DNA of 20,838 nucleotides from Bacteroidia bacterium. Its GTDB lineage: Bacteria; Bacteroidota; Bacteroidia; Bacteroidales; Azobacteroidaceae. A program made the position numbers and the translations under genes. The notes beneath the pieces were generated by a model. It did no database searches, was not told where the DNA came from, and saw nothing but the letters and a program-made list of their open reading frames with translations. This document shows positions 14,188-20,838 of this stretch, piece by piece. Numbering within the stretch: position 1 is the stretch's first letter; every line of letters begins with the position of its first letter. The stretch covers positions 1 to 20,838 of the forward strand of contig BNTV01000091.1 of the NCBI GenBank assembly GCA_025996865.1, given 5' to 3'.

Positions 14188-15136
14188 ACGTATTTATCCC
14201 CAAGAAAGTATTAGTCTCCCCATAGGAAAGCACAAACGCCGCATCCTCCGGAAACACCTTGAAGTCTTTGACAACAAAGGCATCGCCGGGAAAAAACAGG
14301 TCGCACAGGAAATCCAAAATGGTATTCCCAACGGATGTTTCCAGAAAATATTCCATCTTTTTCGCCGAAATGGGACCGATGGTAACTTTCAGATCGTATT
14401 GACCGTCATCAAACGTTTTTCCTAAAACCAAATCCATTCCTAAGCAACTTTTGTTTAAGTTCGACTCGAAAAAACTGTCGGCATTCTTGGCGGGAAGTTT
14501 GATGTTTTCAATTTTTACCGGAACTTCCAGGAGGATGGACATGTTTTTTTCGATTTCATCGTGATTATTGCGGATTTGATGCAGGTAGGGTATGGTGTGC
14601 ATGAAAAGTACCCGCTGTTCGGGTTTCAGCAATTTCAAAACCGGCCAATAAACAATAAAAATGTCGGTGTAATTGCTGTTGCTTATTTTTTTATCGTATT
14701 GTATTTCGTACAAATAGGCTAAAGTAAGAGCGTAATCGGACTCTACTTCAAAAAGTTGGAAAAACTTGCGGGCGTAAAATTCTTCCAAACGGTGCCGCTT
14801 GATTTCGTCGATCACTTCTTCTTTGTCCTGATTCAATTTTTTCCGGACGGATTGGTGAAAAATCCCTTCGGGAAGAATATCGTAAATGCCGTCTTTGTTG
14901 GTTTGGATTTCCAGATAATCTTCCAAATCGTATTCAGAGAAGCGCAGGTTGATTTCTTCAATGTCTTTGGAAAAACCCCTTCTTGCCCCGCCCTGCCGGA
15001 TAATGTGGATTTTATCGGGATTATAACCATCTTCTATCAATCCGGCCGCGAGGATTTCCGCCCGGAAATCCGTTTCAAGGACATTGATTTTATCGATACC
15101 TTCCCAATCGAGTATGTTTTTCTTTTCTTTATCCAT
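14180..15136 (-). CDS. tssG: T6SS baseplate subunit TssG (Bacteroidota type)
   Basis: A 318-aa protein, last in the tssE-F-N-K-G operon and starting 4 nt after tssK. The N-terminal region has DFRAEILAAGLIEDGY and IRQGGARRGFSKDI. It then carries DYLEIQTNKDGIYDILPEGI followed by FHQ, the signature with which TssG binds the TssF arms (family knowledge). The remainder is helical followed by a beta-rich C-terminal half (KVTIGPISAKKMEYFLE; DLFFPGDAFVVKDF). TssG, with two TssF and TssE, forms the wedge of the contractile phage-like baseplate in the cytoplasm, and TssK docks on the TssFG complex. The length is in the usual range. Its 3' end overlaps the convergent mini-lipoprotein ORF by 8 bp. Confidence 0.85.
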   Translation of the reverse strand: MDKEKKNILDWEGIDKINVLETDFRAEILAAGLIEDGYNPDKIHIIRQGGARRGFSKDIEEINLRFSEYDLEDYLEIQTNKDGIYDILPEGIFHQSVRKKLNQDKEEVIDEIKRHRLEEFYARKFFQLFEVESDYALTLAYLYEIQYDKKISNSNYTDIFIVYWPVLKLLKPEQRVLFMHTIPYLHQIRNNHDEIEKNMSILLEVPVKIENIKLPAKNADSFFESNLNKSCLGMDLVLGKTFDDGQYDLKVTIGPISAKKMEYFLETSVGNTILDFLCDLFFPGDAFVVKDFKVFPEDAAFVLSYGETNTFLGINTFI

Positions 15137-15140
15137 TGAA

Positions 15141-16307
15141 TTAATCCAAAATCGTCCATCCGGACTGTGGAGTTATAATTTGTTTTTGTTTTTTCTCGGC
15201 GACAACAATGTTTTCCCTGTTTTGTCCGATGTACTCAAGCGTACTGAGTTTAATCCACAAGCCGGCGAAAACGGACATAAATTCTTCCGTCTTATTCATC
15301 AAAAAGCGGATGTCATGATGATTGTAAGTCATTTCAATCATACCGGTGAGCGATTCGGTAAAATTACCCGGCGTCACGGCTATATCGTTCCATTCGTAAA
15401 AATACTGCAACATTTTTTCCCTTTGTTTTTTCGACATGTATTGGATAGCGGAGAAACAAGTGTGGGCTAAGGAAGAAAAAATATTGATGATTTCCAACGG
15501 TGTATAAAAACGGCCGTTGTTCTTGAAATTGAAGTAAACGGTTGCAATGTAGTTGAGCAAATTTTCACAGACCAAACTGATATTTTGAGCAATATCGGAA
15601 GTATTTTCCTGGTCGTGAATTTTTTGAACGATTCTCAAAGAAGAAGTTTCAATATCGTTGAGATATTGGCCGAATTTTTCGTAAAAACCTTTCAGATCGG
15701 GATGACTGCTCATCGAAGTACAAGGCGGAATATAGGTGGAATCCACTTCGTAGCGGTCACCTTTTTTGGCAATTCGGCCGATCGTTAAGTGGTGCATTCC
15801 GAATGCTCCGGCATTGATTTCACCGGAAGGCTTGATAAACAGGTTGTATGCTTGCAAGGCGTCGGGATGGCGCGGCGGCGTTTCTTCAGGATCCGGTATG
15901 CCGGCGGGAACTCGTTCAAAAGGTTTGACGACAAGGATTACATCCCAGGCCAACTGTTCGTCTTCCTGTTTCCGGTCGGTATCGGAATCGAAGGAATAAT
16001 CCATGTGCAAATAGCCGGAGTGGTCGCTCGGATTGATGTGAATCCGGCATCCGCCTGCCGTAATGGCATTGCACTTCTTCAAATTGATTTCGACGTGATT
16101 GGCTATCCGGTTGATAATTTCAAAATCACTGGACAAAGGTTCCCCCTTGTAAGGAGGTAACAAACCGTAATTGTTATCCGTCAGACGCATACTGGCGATG
16201 TCTCTGGTCACGTCTATCAAATAGTCTTCTGTTTGCAGGAGGTGGTTTTTGGAGATTTTCATCCCATCCACCCAGTTTACTAAACGTTTTTGTATGAGCG
16301 AAAGCAT
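15141..16307 (-). CDS. tssK: T6SS baseplate subunit TssK
   Basis: A 388-aa protein. The start VNWVDGMKISKNHLLQTEDY is the typical TssK opening. It continues with NNYGLLPPY and a beta-sandwich N-terminal domain, ITAGGCRIHINPSD, VVKPFERVPAGIPDPEETPP (a TssK hallmark), PPCTSMSSHPDL, then an all-helical shaft and a C-terminal head. TssK forms trimers that link the cytoplasmic TssEFG wedge to the membrane complex; in Bacteroidota the membrane side is supplied by TssN and other lineage-specific proteins rather than TssJLM (family knowledge). It starts 12 nt after tssN ends and 4 nt precede tssG, so all are co-transcribed. The length is near the family norm for this phylum, slightly shorter than in proteobacteria. 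Confidence 0.9.
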   Translation of the reverse strand: MLSLIQKRLVNWVDGMKISKNHLLQTEDYLIDVTRDIASMRLTDNNYGLLPPYKGEPLSSDFEIINRIANHVEINLKKCNAITAGGCRIHINPSDHSGYLHMDYSFDSDTDRKQEDEQLAWDVILVVKPFERVPAGIPDPEETPPRHPDALQAYNLFIKPSGEINAGAFGMHHLTIGRIAKKGDRYEVDSTYIPPCTSMSSHPDLKGFYEKFGQYLNDIETSSLRIVQKIHDQENTSDIAQNISLVCENLLNYIATVYFNFKNNGRFYTPLEIINIFSSLAHTCFSAIQYMSKKQREKMLQYFYEWNDIAVTPGNFTESLTGMIEMTYNHHDIRFLMNKTEEFMSVFAGLWIKLSTLEYIGQNRENIVVAEKKQKQIITPQSGWTILD

Positions 16308-16319
16308 ATTTTATTGTTT

Positions 16320-17240
16320 TTAGATAATATTAAAATGTTTGTTTTCTTTATTGGTTTCCGTATTGTCTGTATCCGTATTGTCTTTTTCGGTGACCCGTTT
16401 CACGACAATCGTATGGTTTTCCTTGATCCTGTTTTCAGGAATTGTCAAATCAAAATCTACATATTTGCGAGGCAAAAAGAAAGAACGTTTTATGTAAAAA
16501 ATCCATCCGAAATCGCCTTCCCCATTTCTTAATGCAACAGGCGTCGTCGGAAATTTGAGGTTATAGTCGAGCAAAAATTTCTGAAACCAAATACCGAACG
16601 GTATATTGTCGGGCGCTTTCGCCTTGACTTTGGTCGGTGTTTCATCACTTAATTGTTTGACAAATTCCAATTCCAAGACCATCAATTTGTTGTAATCCAT
16701 GTATTCAAAATGGGACAAATCGGTGCTTTGCGAGAATTTCCATATTTTGTGTACTTCCAAGGGAATTTCCATGTATTTTTTGTACGTTTCATAAAACAGC
16801 GAAGGAAAGACAAACGGGAACACGCAGGTACAAGCCCACAGTCCGTACTGCAATTCATTACAGAGATTGAAAATCAATGAAAAAAACGCGGCGCCGATGA
16901 ACATGATTACAAAATAGATCATAAACTCCAGCATATAGGGTTTTTTCTCATTTTTCAGGCTGGGAATCATACTTCCGGCCCATTGGATATTAAACCATCC
17001 GACTACCGGATAAATAATGAAAAGCACCAAGTAAAAATAAGGCATAAATTCATAATCCAGGAAGCCGAGAAGTCCGGGAATACTTAACGCTAAACCTACA
17101 AGCAAGACATAGAATATCGCTTTTTTATTGGAAAACAATTTGTTCTTTTTAGCGATTAAGTAAGCCGCAAATGTAAAGATAACCGCCAGTAACGGCATGA
17201 TCATGTAAGATACTAATAATTTGACAATCAGTGCATTCAT
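16320..17240 (-). CDS. tssN: T6SS membrane protein TssN (Bacteroidota-specific)
   Basis: A 306-aa protein. The first half is membrane: TM segments near residues 5-28, 41-60, 66-88 and 103-127, with a possible fifth at ~133-150 (YGLWACTCVFPFVFPSLFY). The rest (~155-306) is soluble, ending in a beta-rich region with PFGIWFQKFLLDYNLKFPTT and GWIFYIKRSFFLPRKYVDFD, and a Thr/Asn/Asp-rich tail. This layout and position between tssF and tssK match TssN, one of the proteins found only in T6SS subtype iii, where it is thought to belong to the envelope complex replacing TssJLM. The start codon overlaps the tssF stop by 4 bp, indicating translational coupling. The identity rests on architecture, context and sequence style. 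Confidence 0.82.
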   Translation of the reverse strand: MNALIVKLLVSYMIMPLLAVIFTFAAYLIAKKNKLFSNKKAIFYVLLVGLALSIPGLLGFLDYEFMPYFYLVLFIIYPVVGWFNIQWAGSMIPSLKNEKKPYMLEFMIYFVIMFIGAAFFSLIFNLCNELQYGLWACTCVFPFVFPSLFYETYKKYMEIPLEVHKIWKFSQSTDLSHFEYMDYNKLMVLELEFVKQLSDETPTKVKAKAPDNIPFGIWFQKFLLDYNLKFPTTPVALRNGEGDFGWIFYIKRSFFLPRKYVDFDLTIPENRIKENHTIVVKRVTEKDNTDTDNTETNKENKHFNII

Positions 17241-19090
17241 TTGGAATCCTTATTATTGTTTATGAAAATTCGATAATTATACGTATCCGGAGATTTTTCA
17301 ATCAATAAATGATGTAAATTATCCTTCAAATCTTCTGCGGAGCGCGGATCAAACTGTTTCTTCAAATCAATGAAAACATCAATTGTCCGAGTGAGTCCTT
17401 CTTTGGGTTTTGCACTTACCTGAACACCTTTTTTTACTTCCGCCGAAATAATCACTTCGCTGTATTCGCTGTAACAGAAATTGACAATATCTTCCGAAGT
17501 GTAGATTCGATCCCTGCCTGTCAGTACGTATTTGTACATATCCAAGGCGTTGGTTGAATTCGGACGGCTTTTTCCACCGGTACAGGGTGTCATGGATACG
17601 GTTAAATCCGGATTGACAAAAGTATCGCCATACGGAGCGAAAAATGTACCCGCTTTGATATCGTTGAGCAATTCGCAATGGGTTACCCAATAATTGACAT
17701 AAATAATTTCCTCATCCGATTCCGAATCAACAACCAGGTAAGATGGAATTTCCCGGTTGTGTTCCACCTTATTTAACTTTTGTTCCAAAGTCGTTATCAT
17801 CGCATCAATGTTGTCGATCAAGTCATCCATAAAACCTTTTCCCAACAGAGCGAAGGAAGCGCCTTCATCCCGTAGCAAGTCGATCAGGTAAGCGACGTAT
17901 TCTTTGGCGTCGCGTGAATCAAACCGTTCGTTTCCGCTTCGTTTCACGGAATAAGTCCCATACTGTTCGGTTTGCTCGTCGCGAAAAGGAAGTTGTTTGT
18001 AAGGTCTGTTTTGAGAATCAACAACCGATTGTATGGATAGAAAATATTCTTTATCGGATGTGTATAAAGGAATTATATTCGACAATTTGAGATTTTTGGA
18101 TGTTTGGGAATGTAAATTCTTATTGGCGACGGGAAAAATATTGGTGCCTACCAAAATTCGTTCCACAATTTCTTCATTAAATTCGGGGGGAAAGGTCACT
18201 TGAAACCAGTACAGCGGTTCTTCCATTTGCCGGATCATGTCTTCGGAAAAGAGCGGAACCAATGCTTCCGGAAAAAATTCTTTTTTCATTTTCGCCACTT
18301 TCAACTCGTCTTTCAAGGTGATAAAACGATGATTGTAAAAGCGTTTGATACTTTCATCCGATAGATTGGCCAAATCGTAACGGGAAAATAATGACATATC
18401 TCCGGCTTCCGATTCGTCTTTGACGGTGTAGATTCCCGGCGCCGTTTTAAGCGGTATGGAATCGTGCTGCCAACGGGCGAAGGGAAGCAGGTGAAAATAC
18501 TCGTTTTTGTTTTCGGCGTTGATAAAATCAAAGTAGAAAGAAAGGTCTTTGATGGTTTCGATTTTTGAATCCAATGTCAGTCCGATCCAGAGGCTCCGGT
18601 AAAAAACTTCCGTCCGGACCGTACTCCGGGTAAAAATTTCTTTGTTGAGCGCCTGGTCTAAAGTATAAACGTTTCGTCCGCAAACCAAGGCTTTTACCTG
18701 ACTTTTTATCAACTGAAAACCATCTACCGGATAGAAACCGATTTCATTGATTTTATTTTTTTGTTTGAAAACGGGATCATCGTAATAAAACCCTGTTTTT
18801 TTGTTGATGATGCATTTATTTTCCAATGGTTGTGAATGAAGCAGTGTATGAGGGGGACGCACGGTCATCAGGATATTCGGAGTCAGCAAATGGGCGATGC
18901 GTTCCAGTATCCTCGTTTCGATGTTATTGACTTCATTGGATAGTTTATAGATTTCGCTGGCCATCGCTTCTATCAGCAGTTTTACGAGCGGGTCGAAATT
19001 CTCTACATTCCGGACGCCCCAAAAACTCGCCGCATTCTTGAACATGCGGTCTTTGATATTTTCTTTATAGTATCTTTTTTTGTTTTCCAT
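17237..19090 (-). CDS. tssF: T6SS baseplate subunit TssF
   Basis: A 617-aa protein, within the usual 580-640 aa range. The N terminus carries the family hallmark FDPLVKLLIEAMASEIYKL, then RILERIAHLLTPN, RPPHTLLHSQP. The middle contains YFDFINAENKNEYFHLLPFA and WFQVTFPPEFNEEIVERI, followed by VGTNIFPVANKN, all characteristic of the VasA/DUF879 family. The C-terminal part has NPDLTVSMTPCTGGKS and DRIYTSEDIVNFCYSEY, then a final strand-rich region. Two TssF copies with one TssG form the core of each baseplate wedge. It begins 12 nt after tssE and overlaps tssN by 4 bp, in the middle of the operon. No anomalies are seen. Confidence 0.93.
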   Translation of the reverse strand: MENKKRYYKENIKDRMFKNAASFWGVRNVENFDPLVKLLIEAMASEIYKLSNEVNNIETRILERIAHLLTPNILMTVRPPHTLLHSQPLENKCIINKKTGFYYDDPVFKQKNKINEIGFYPVDGFQLIKSQVKALVCGRNVYTLDQALNKEIFTRSTVRTEVFYRSLWIGLTLDSKIETIKDLSFYFDFINAENKNEYFHLLPFARWQHDSIPLKTAPGIYTVKDESEAGDMSLFSRYDLANLSDESIKRFYNHRFITLKDELKVAKMKKEFFPEALVPLFSEDMIRQMEEPLYWFQVTFPPEFNEEIVERILVGTNIFPVANKNLHSQTSKNLKLSNIIPLYTSDKEYFLSIQSVVDSQNRPYKQLPFRDEQTEQYGTYSVKRSGNERFDSRDAKEYVAYLIDLLRDEGASFALLGKGFMDDLIDNIDAMITTLEQKLNKVEHNREIPSYLVVDSESDEEIIYVNYWVTHCELLNDIKAGTFFAPYGDTFVNPDLTVSMTPCTGGKSRPNSTNALDMYKYVLTGRDRIYTSEDIVNFCYSEYSEVIISAEVKKGVQVSAKPKEGLTRTIDVFIDLKKQFDPRSAEDLKDNLHHLLIEKSPDTYNYRIFINNNKDSK

Positions 19091-19102
19091 GAAATCGTAT
19101 TT

Positions 19103-19537
19103 TTAATTAGCGGTAAGCGGACCTAAATAAAGGGAATAAAAGAAGCCGCATTTTTCACCTGTATTTACCATTTTGGCACGAATGGAAATATCCACTCTCT
19201 TTTTGATATAAACGGCGCCGGAGATCACTTCTTCCCGCCGGGTATCGAAAAAATGAATAGACGGCTCGACCTCACAGATGCGGGGTTCGTATTTTTTGAT
19301 GGCTTCCGAAATATACTGCGTAAACAGTTCTTCCCAAATCGCCTTTGAGACAACCCGTTCAAAATCAAGATCCCAAATTTTGCACCCGAATTTCGGATCA
19401 TATTTATGTTCCCCCGGATTGGTGGTAATAATCAGTTCCAAATTCTGGTCTACCGACTCTTTTTCGCTTTGTTGCGATAAATTACGAATATTCGACTCAA
19501 ACAACCTTGAGAAATCGACAGGAAATTTGTAATTCAT
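19103..19537 (-). CDS. tssE: T6SS baseplate subunit TssE (gp25-like)
   Basis: A 144-aa protein of the phage T4 gp25/GPW family. The core LELIITTNPGEHKYDPKFGC, then KIWDL and an IxxYEPRI motif (KKYEPRICEVEPSIHF), are the gp25 fold signatures. Its Glu/Arg-bearing helix (EELFTQYISEAIKKYEPRI) contacts the sheath and the TssFG wedge. I prefer the ATG at 19537 to the TTG at 19549, because the four extra codons are AT-rich leader and the ATG gives the usual N terminus. It is the first gene of the visible T6SS operon, 12 nt before tssF. A possible promoter lies upstream at 19620-19653. Confidence 0.88.
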   Translation of the reverse strand: MNYKFPVDFSRLFESNIRNLSQQSEKESVDQNLELIITTNPGEHKYDPKFGCKIWDLDFERVVSKAIWEELFTQYISEAIKKYEPRICEVEPSIHFFDTRREEVISGAVYIKKRVDISIRAKMVNTGEKCGFFYSLYLGPLTAN

Positions 19538-19619
19538 ATTTTTAATCAACTATTAGATAATCACAGATAAATTTTTTGTTGGAATTATACCTAAATAAAA
19601 ATCCTATGTCATAATTCTG

Positions 19620-19653
19620 CAAATATAAATAAAAATTACTATATAGCACCAAA
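19620..19653 (-). promoter_or_regulatory. Possible promoter of the tssEFNKG operon
   Basis: On the minus strand TATATTTG (plus positions 19627-19620) matches the -7 box perfectly, and TTTG (19653-19650) matches the -33 box. The spacer is 22 nt, slightly long for the consensus 19-21. It would give a leader of roughly 75 nt before tssE. Confidence 0.4.
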
Positions 19654-19843
19654 AAAATAGAAAATATTTTTTATTTAAGAAATTATAGACTCTGTCAACT
19701 ATTTTTCCCGGTATTTGCGGATATGAAACCGGATCACTTGTGTAAGTGTTTCCAAGCGAGGCAGTTCTCAACAATCACACAAGCCAATTTTCACCCATCC
19801 TAAATATATCCTTTTTTCTCTTAGGATTCCATTTATTGACATT
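19654..19843. other. Intergenic stretch without a recognised gene
   Basis: Between the putative tssE promoter and the MORN lipoprotein I see no gene or RNA. There are a few imperfect inverted repeats: CACTT-GTGT-AAGTG near 19736, a wider pair CTTGTGT/ACACAAG around 19738-19782, and ATCCTAA (19797-19803) with TTAGGAT (19821-19827). The last pair lies just past the lipoprotein stop and could aid termination, but its loop is long (17 nt). Confidence 0.4.
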
Positions 19844-20320
19844 TTATTCATATCTGAAAATTTCTTTGGATTTTTTGCTCAAAACTTCTCCTGTATTCCC
19901 ATGAATTTCATAAACTGTTTCGATGAAACCGGTCTCCGGACAGGCTTCAATAGTTATCTCCCATAGTGGATAATCATTATATTTATCATAATATTGCCAT
20001 ATTCCTATCTTAAGATGGCTTCCGGTAAATTTTCCTTTGGATTCCAACATACCATTCGGATAAAATGTTTTTTGTATCATGTAAAATTCCGGTTCTGGAG
20101 GATATTCATTACAAAAAGTTCCACTTTCCATCATACCATTAACGAATATGAGAGTATCTCCTCTTTTAATTATCGTATCTGTAATTCCTCGCATTCTAAA
20201 TTCCTTTTCTAATTCAAAATCATATTTTTCCATTGTATTACTGTTTTTAGGATTATTATTTTCTTTACAAGAATATATTAGACATATAAATAAAATTGAT
20301 AAAAAATTAATTGCTTTCAT
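19844..20320 (-). CDS. MORN/YwqK-type lipoprotein, putative immunity protein
   Basis: A 158-aa protein starting at the internal ATG at 20320, preceded by AGGAACAG. Residues 1-18 are a lipoprotein signal (FLSILFICLIYSC, lipidated Cys 18), followed by an Asn-rich spacer typical of surface or periplasmic lipoproteins. The mature part has MORN-like strands: QKTFYPNGMLESKGKFTG and IGIWQYYDKYNDYPLWEIT, then YEIHGNTGEVLSKK. MORN/YwqK-like lipoproteins often sit immediately downstream of secreted toxins and act as their immunity proteins in Bacteroidota (family knowledge). The reading frame is continuous with the upstream protease domain, so this start is chosen because a lipoprotein signal is useless in the middle of a protein. 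The role is inferred from position. Confidence 0.65.
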   Translation of the reverse strand: MKAINFLSILFICLIYSCKENNNPKNSNTMEKYDFELEKEFRMRGITDTIIKRGDTLIFVNGMMESGTFCNEYPPEPEFYMIQKTFYPNGMLESKGKFTGSHLKIGIWQYYDKYNDYPLWEITIEACPETGFIETVYEIHGNTGEVLSKKSKEIFRYE

Positions 20321-20830
20321 CTGTTCCTGTCTTAATTTTAAATTTAACACTTGCCATTGCCAGTGATATAAACTTTTTCTATCCACTCCAATAAAATGAC
20401 CATAATCCATAATATTGTCTGTTGTGCAAAAATGATGGGTAAATTTTGTATTCCTGCTATATCCATCAAAGGGATGCGCTAACTCTAAAGCATGAAGAAG
20501 TTCGTGAATTCCGGTTTCGGAATTGGCCGTATTGAAACAAACCGTATATTTATAACCCCATGAATAACCATTATTACTGGCCTCTTTTTCGTCAAAAAGG
20601 TAAATTTTATAATAGTGATCATATTTGGAATCCCTTAATTTTTCTAAGTAAGTTCTTAAATTCCAACTTCTTGTAGAATCATTATCAATAAAATAACGTT
20701 TTCCTACTTGCTTACAATAATCACGTCTAAAATTATTGTTTTTTGTAGTATCAAGATCGACCTCTTCTATATAGGGGATAACTAAAGCTTGATTTAAAAT
20801 TTGGTTATTCATAAAAATCGCATCAACCAA
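19844..20830 (-). CDS. Metzincin-like zinc protease (putative T6SS toxin) in frame with a MORN lipoprotein
   Basis: The ORF opens at TTG 20830 (first ATG at 20812) and reads 170 codons of protease domain straight into the lipoprotein at 20320. The protease carries HELLHALELAH at 109-119, a HExxHxxxxxH zinc site with Glu 110 as likely general base and Glu 116 in the place of the usual metzincin Gly. NIMDY at 139-143 is the matching Met-turn. The segments NDSTRSWNLRTYLEKL and GYSWGYKYTVCFNTANSE precede it. Such domains occur as C-terminal toxins of polymorphic effectors. The first residues already look like the interior of a domain and an in-frame TAA lies at 20836-20834, so the N-terminal part (PAAR, Rhs or other carrier) is missing or out of frame. 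Placement beside the tss operon suggests a T6SS effector; that is inference. Confidence 0.6.
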   Translation of the reverse strand: MVDAIFMNNQILNQALVIPYIEEVDLDTTKNNNFRRDYCKQVGKRYFIDNDSTRSWNLRTYLEKLRDSKYDHYYKIYLFDEKEASNNGYSWGYKYTVCFNTANSETGIHELLHALELAHPFDGYSRNTKFTHHFCTTDNIMDYGHFIGVDRKSLYHWQWQVLNLKLRQEQMKAINFLSILFICLIYSCKENNNPKNSNTMEKYDFELEKEFRMRGITDTIIKRGDTLIFVNGMMESGTFCNEYPPEPEFYMIQKTFYPNGMLESKGKFTGSHLKIGIWQYYDKYNDYPLWEITIEACPETGFIETVYEIHGNTGEVLSKKSKEIFRYE

Positions 20831-20838
20831 ATTTTAAA

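Noticed and set aside
14129..14425. 98-codon plus-strand open frame after the VIT-vWA-TonB gene
   Set aside because: It lies antisense to tssG and in a different frame from the more plausible lipoprotein-signal ORF at 14113.
1..20838. CRISPR array, tRNA or rRNA genes
   Set aside because: No regularly spaced repeats and no cloverleaf or rRNA-like segments were noticed; the only tandem repeat is the three-copy heptamer at 10397-10417.

Overview
The window looks like a chromosome segment of a Bacteroidota (Bacteroidales-like) bacterium. Four kinds of evidence support this. Several genes are preceded by the TTTG / TAnnTTTG promoter pair typical of that phylum. The type VI secretion genes are the Bacteroidota-specific subtype (iii), including the membrane protein TssN. 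The carbohydrate genes (GH92, BNR_4 propeller, alginate-lyase fold) are polysaccharide-utilization-type genes. The TonB C-terminal domain, 6-bladed beta-propeller lipoprotein fragments and MORN-type lipoprotein are also in the style of that phylum.

Layout. (1) Positions 1-5915, + strand: two glycan-degradation genes. The first is a 5'-truncated BNR_4 beta-propeller enzyme. The second is a 1388-aa three-module protein (GH92 alpha-mannosidase, alginate-lyase-fold lyase, right-handed beta-helix). (2) Positions 5931-6929: an AT-rich two-gene cassette, a Panacea/SocA-type antitoxin followed by an unrecognised small protein. It has its own good promoter and is flanked by a perfect 17-bp inverted repeat. 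(3) Positions 7010-7253: a non-coding, MITE-like imperfect palindrome with 32-bp perfect arms. (4) Positions 7334-9868: a membrane-spanning regulator, with an outside LamG-like/Kelch sensor, one TM helix, and an inside SARP-like winged helix plus BTAD. (5) Positions 9977-11701: a gene graveyard. It contains internally deleted beta-propeller lipoproteins, the 3' half of a retropepsin-PDZ protein, an unrecorded minus-strand C-terminal fragment, and a 557-bp deletion derivative of an ISAs1-family insertion sequence with intact ends. (6) Positions 11813-14187: a VIT-vWA-TonB_C fusion protein behind a consensus promoter, then a 24-codon lipoprotein-signal ORF. (7) Positions 14180-19537, - strand: a tightly packed T6SS baseplate operon in the order tssE-tssF-tssN-tssK-tssG. 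(8) Positions 19844-20830, - strand: a candidate T6SS toxin/immunity pair. A metzincin-like zinc protease domain is read in frame, without a stop, into a MORN-type lipoprotein.

How they may work together: the T6SS genes supply baseplate parts (TssE, F, G, K) and the Bacteroidota membrane component TssN. The protease/lipoprotein ORF upstream is a plausible effector/immunity module. The carbohydrate genes are independent of this. The Kelch/SARP regulator has no obvious target in the window, although a promoter-like sequence follows it in front of the decayed lipoprotein cluster. All functional assignments rest on reading motifs by eye; no database search was possible.
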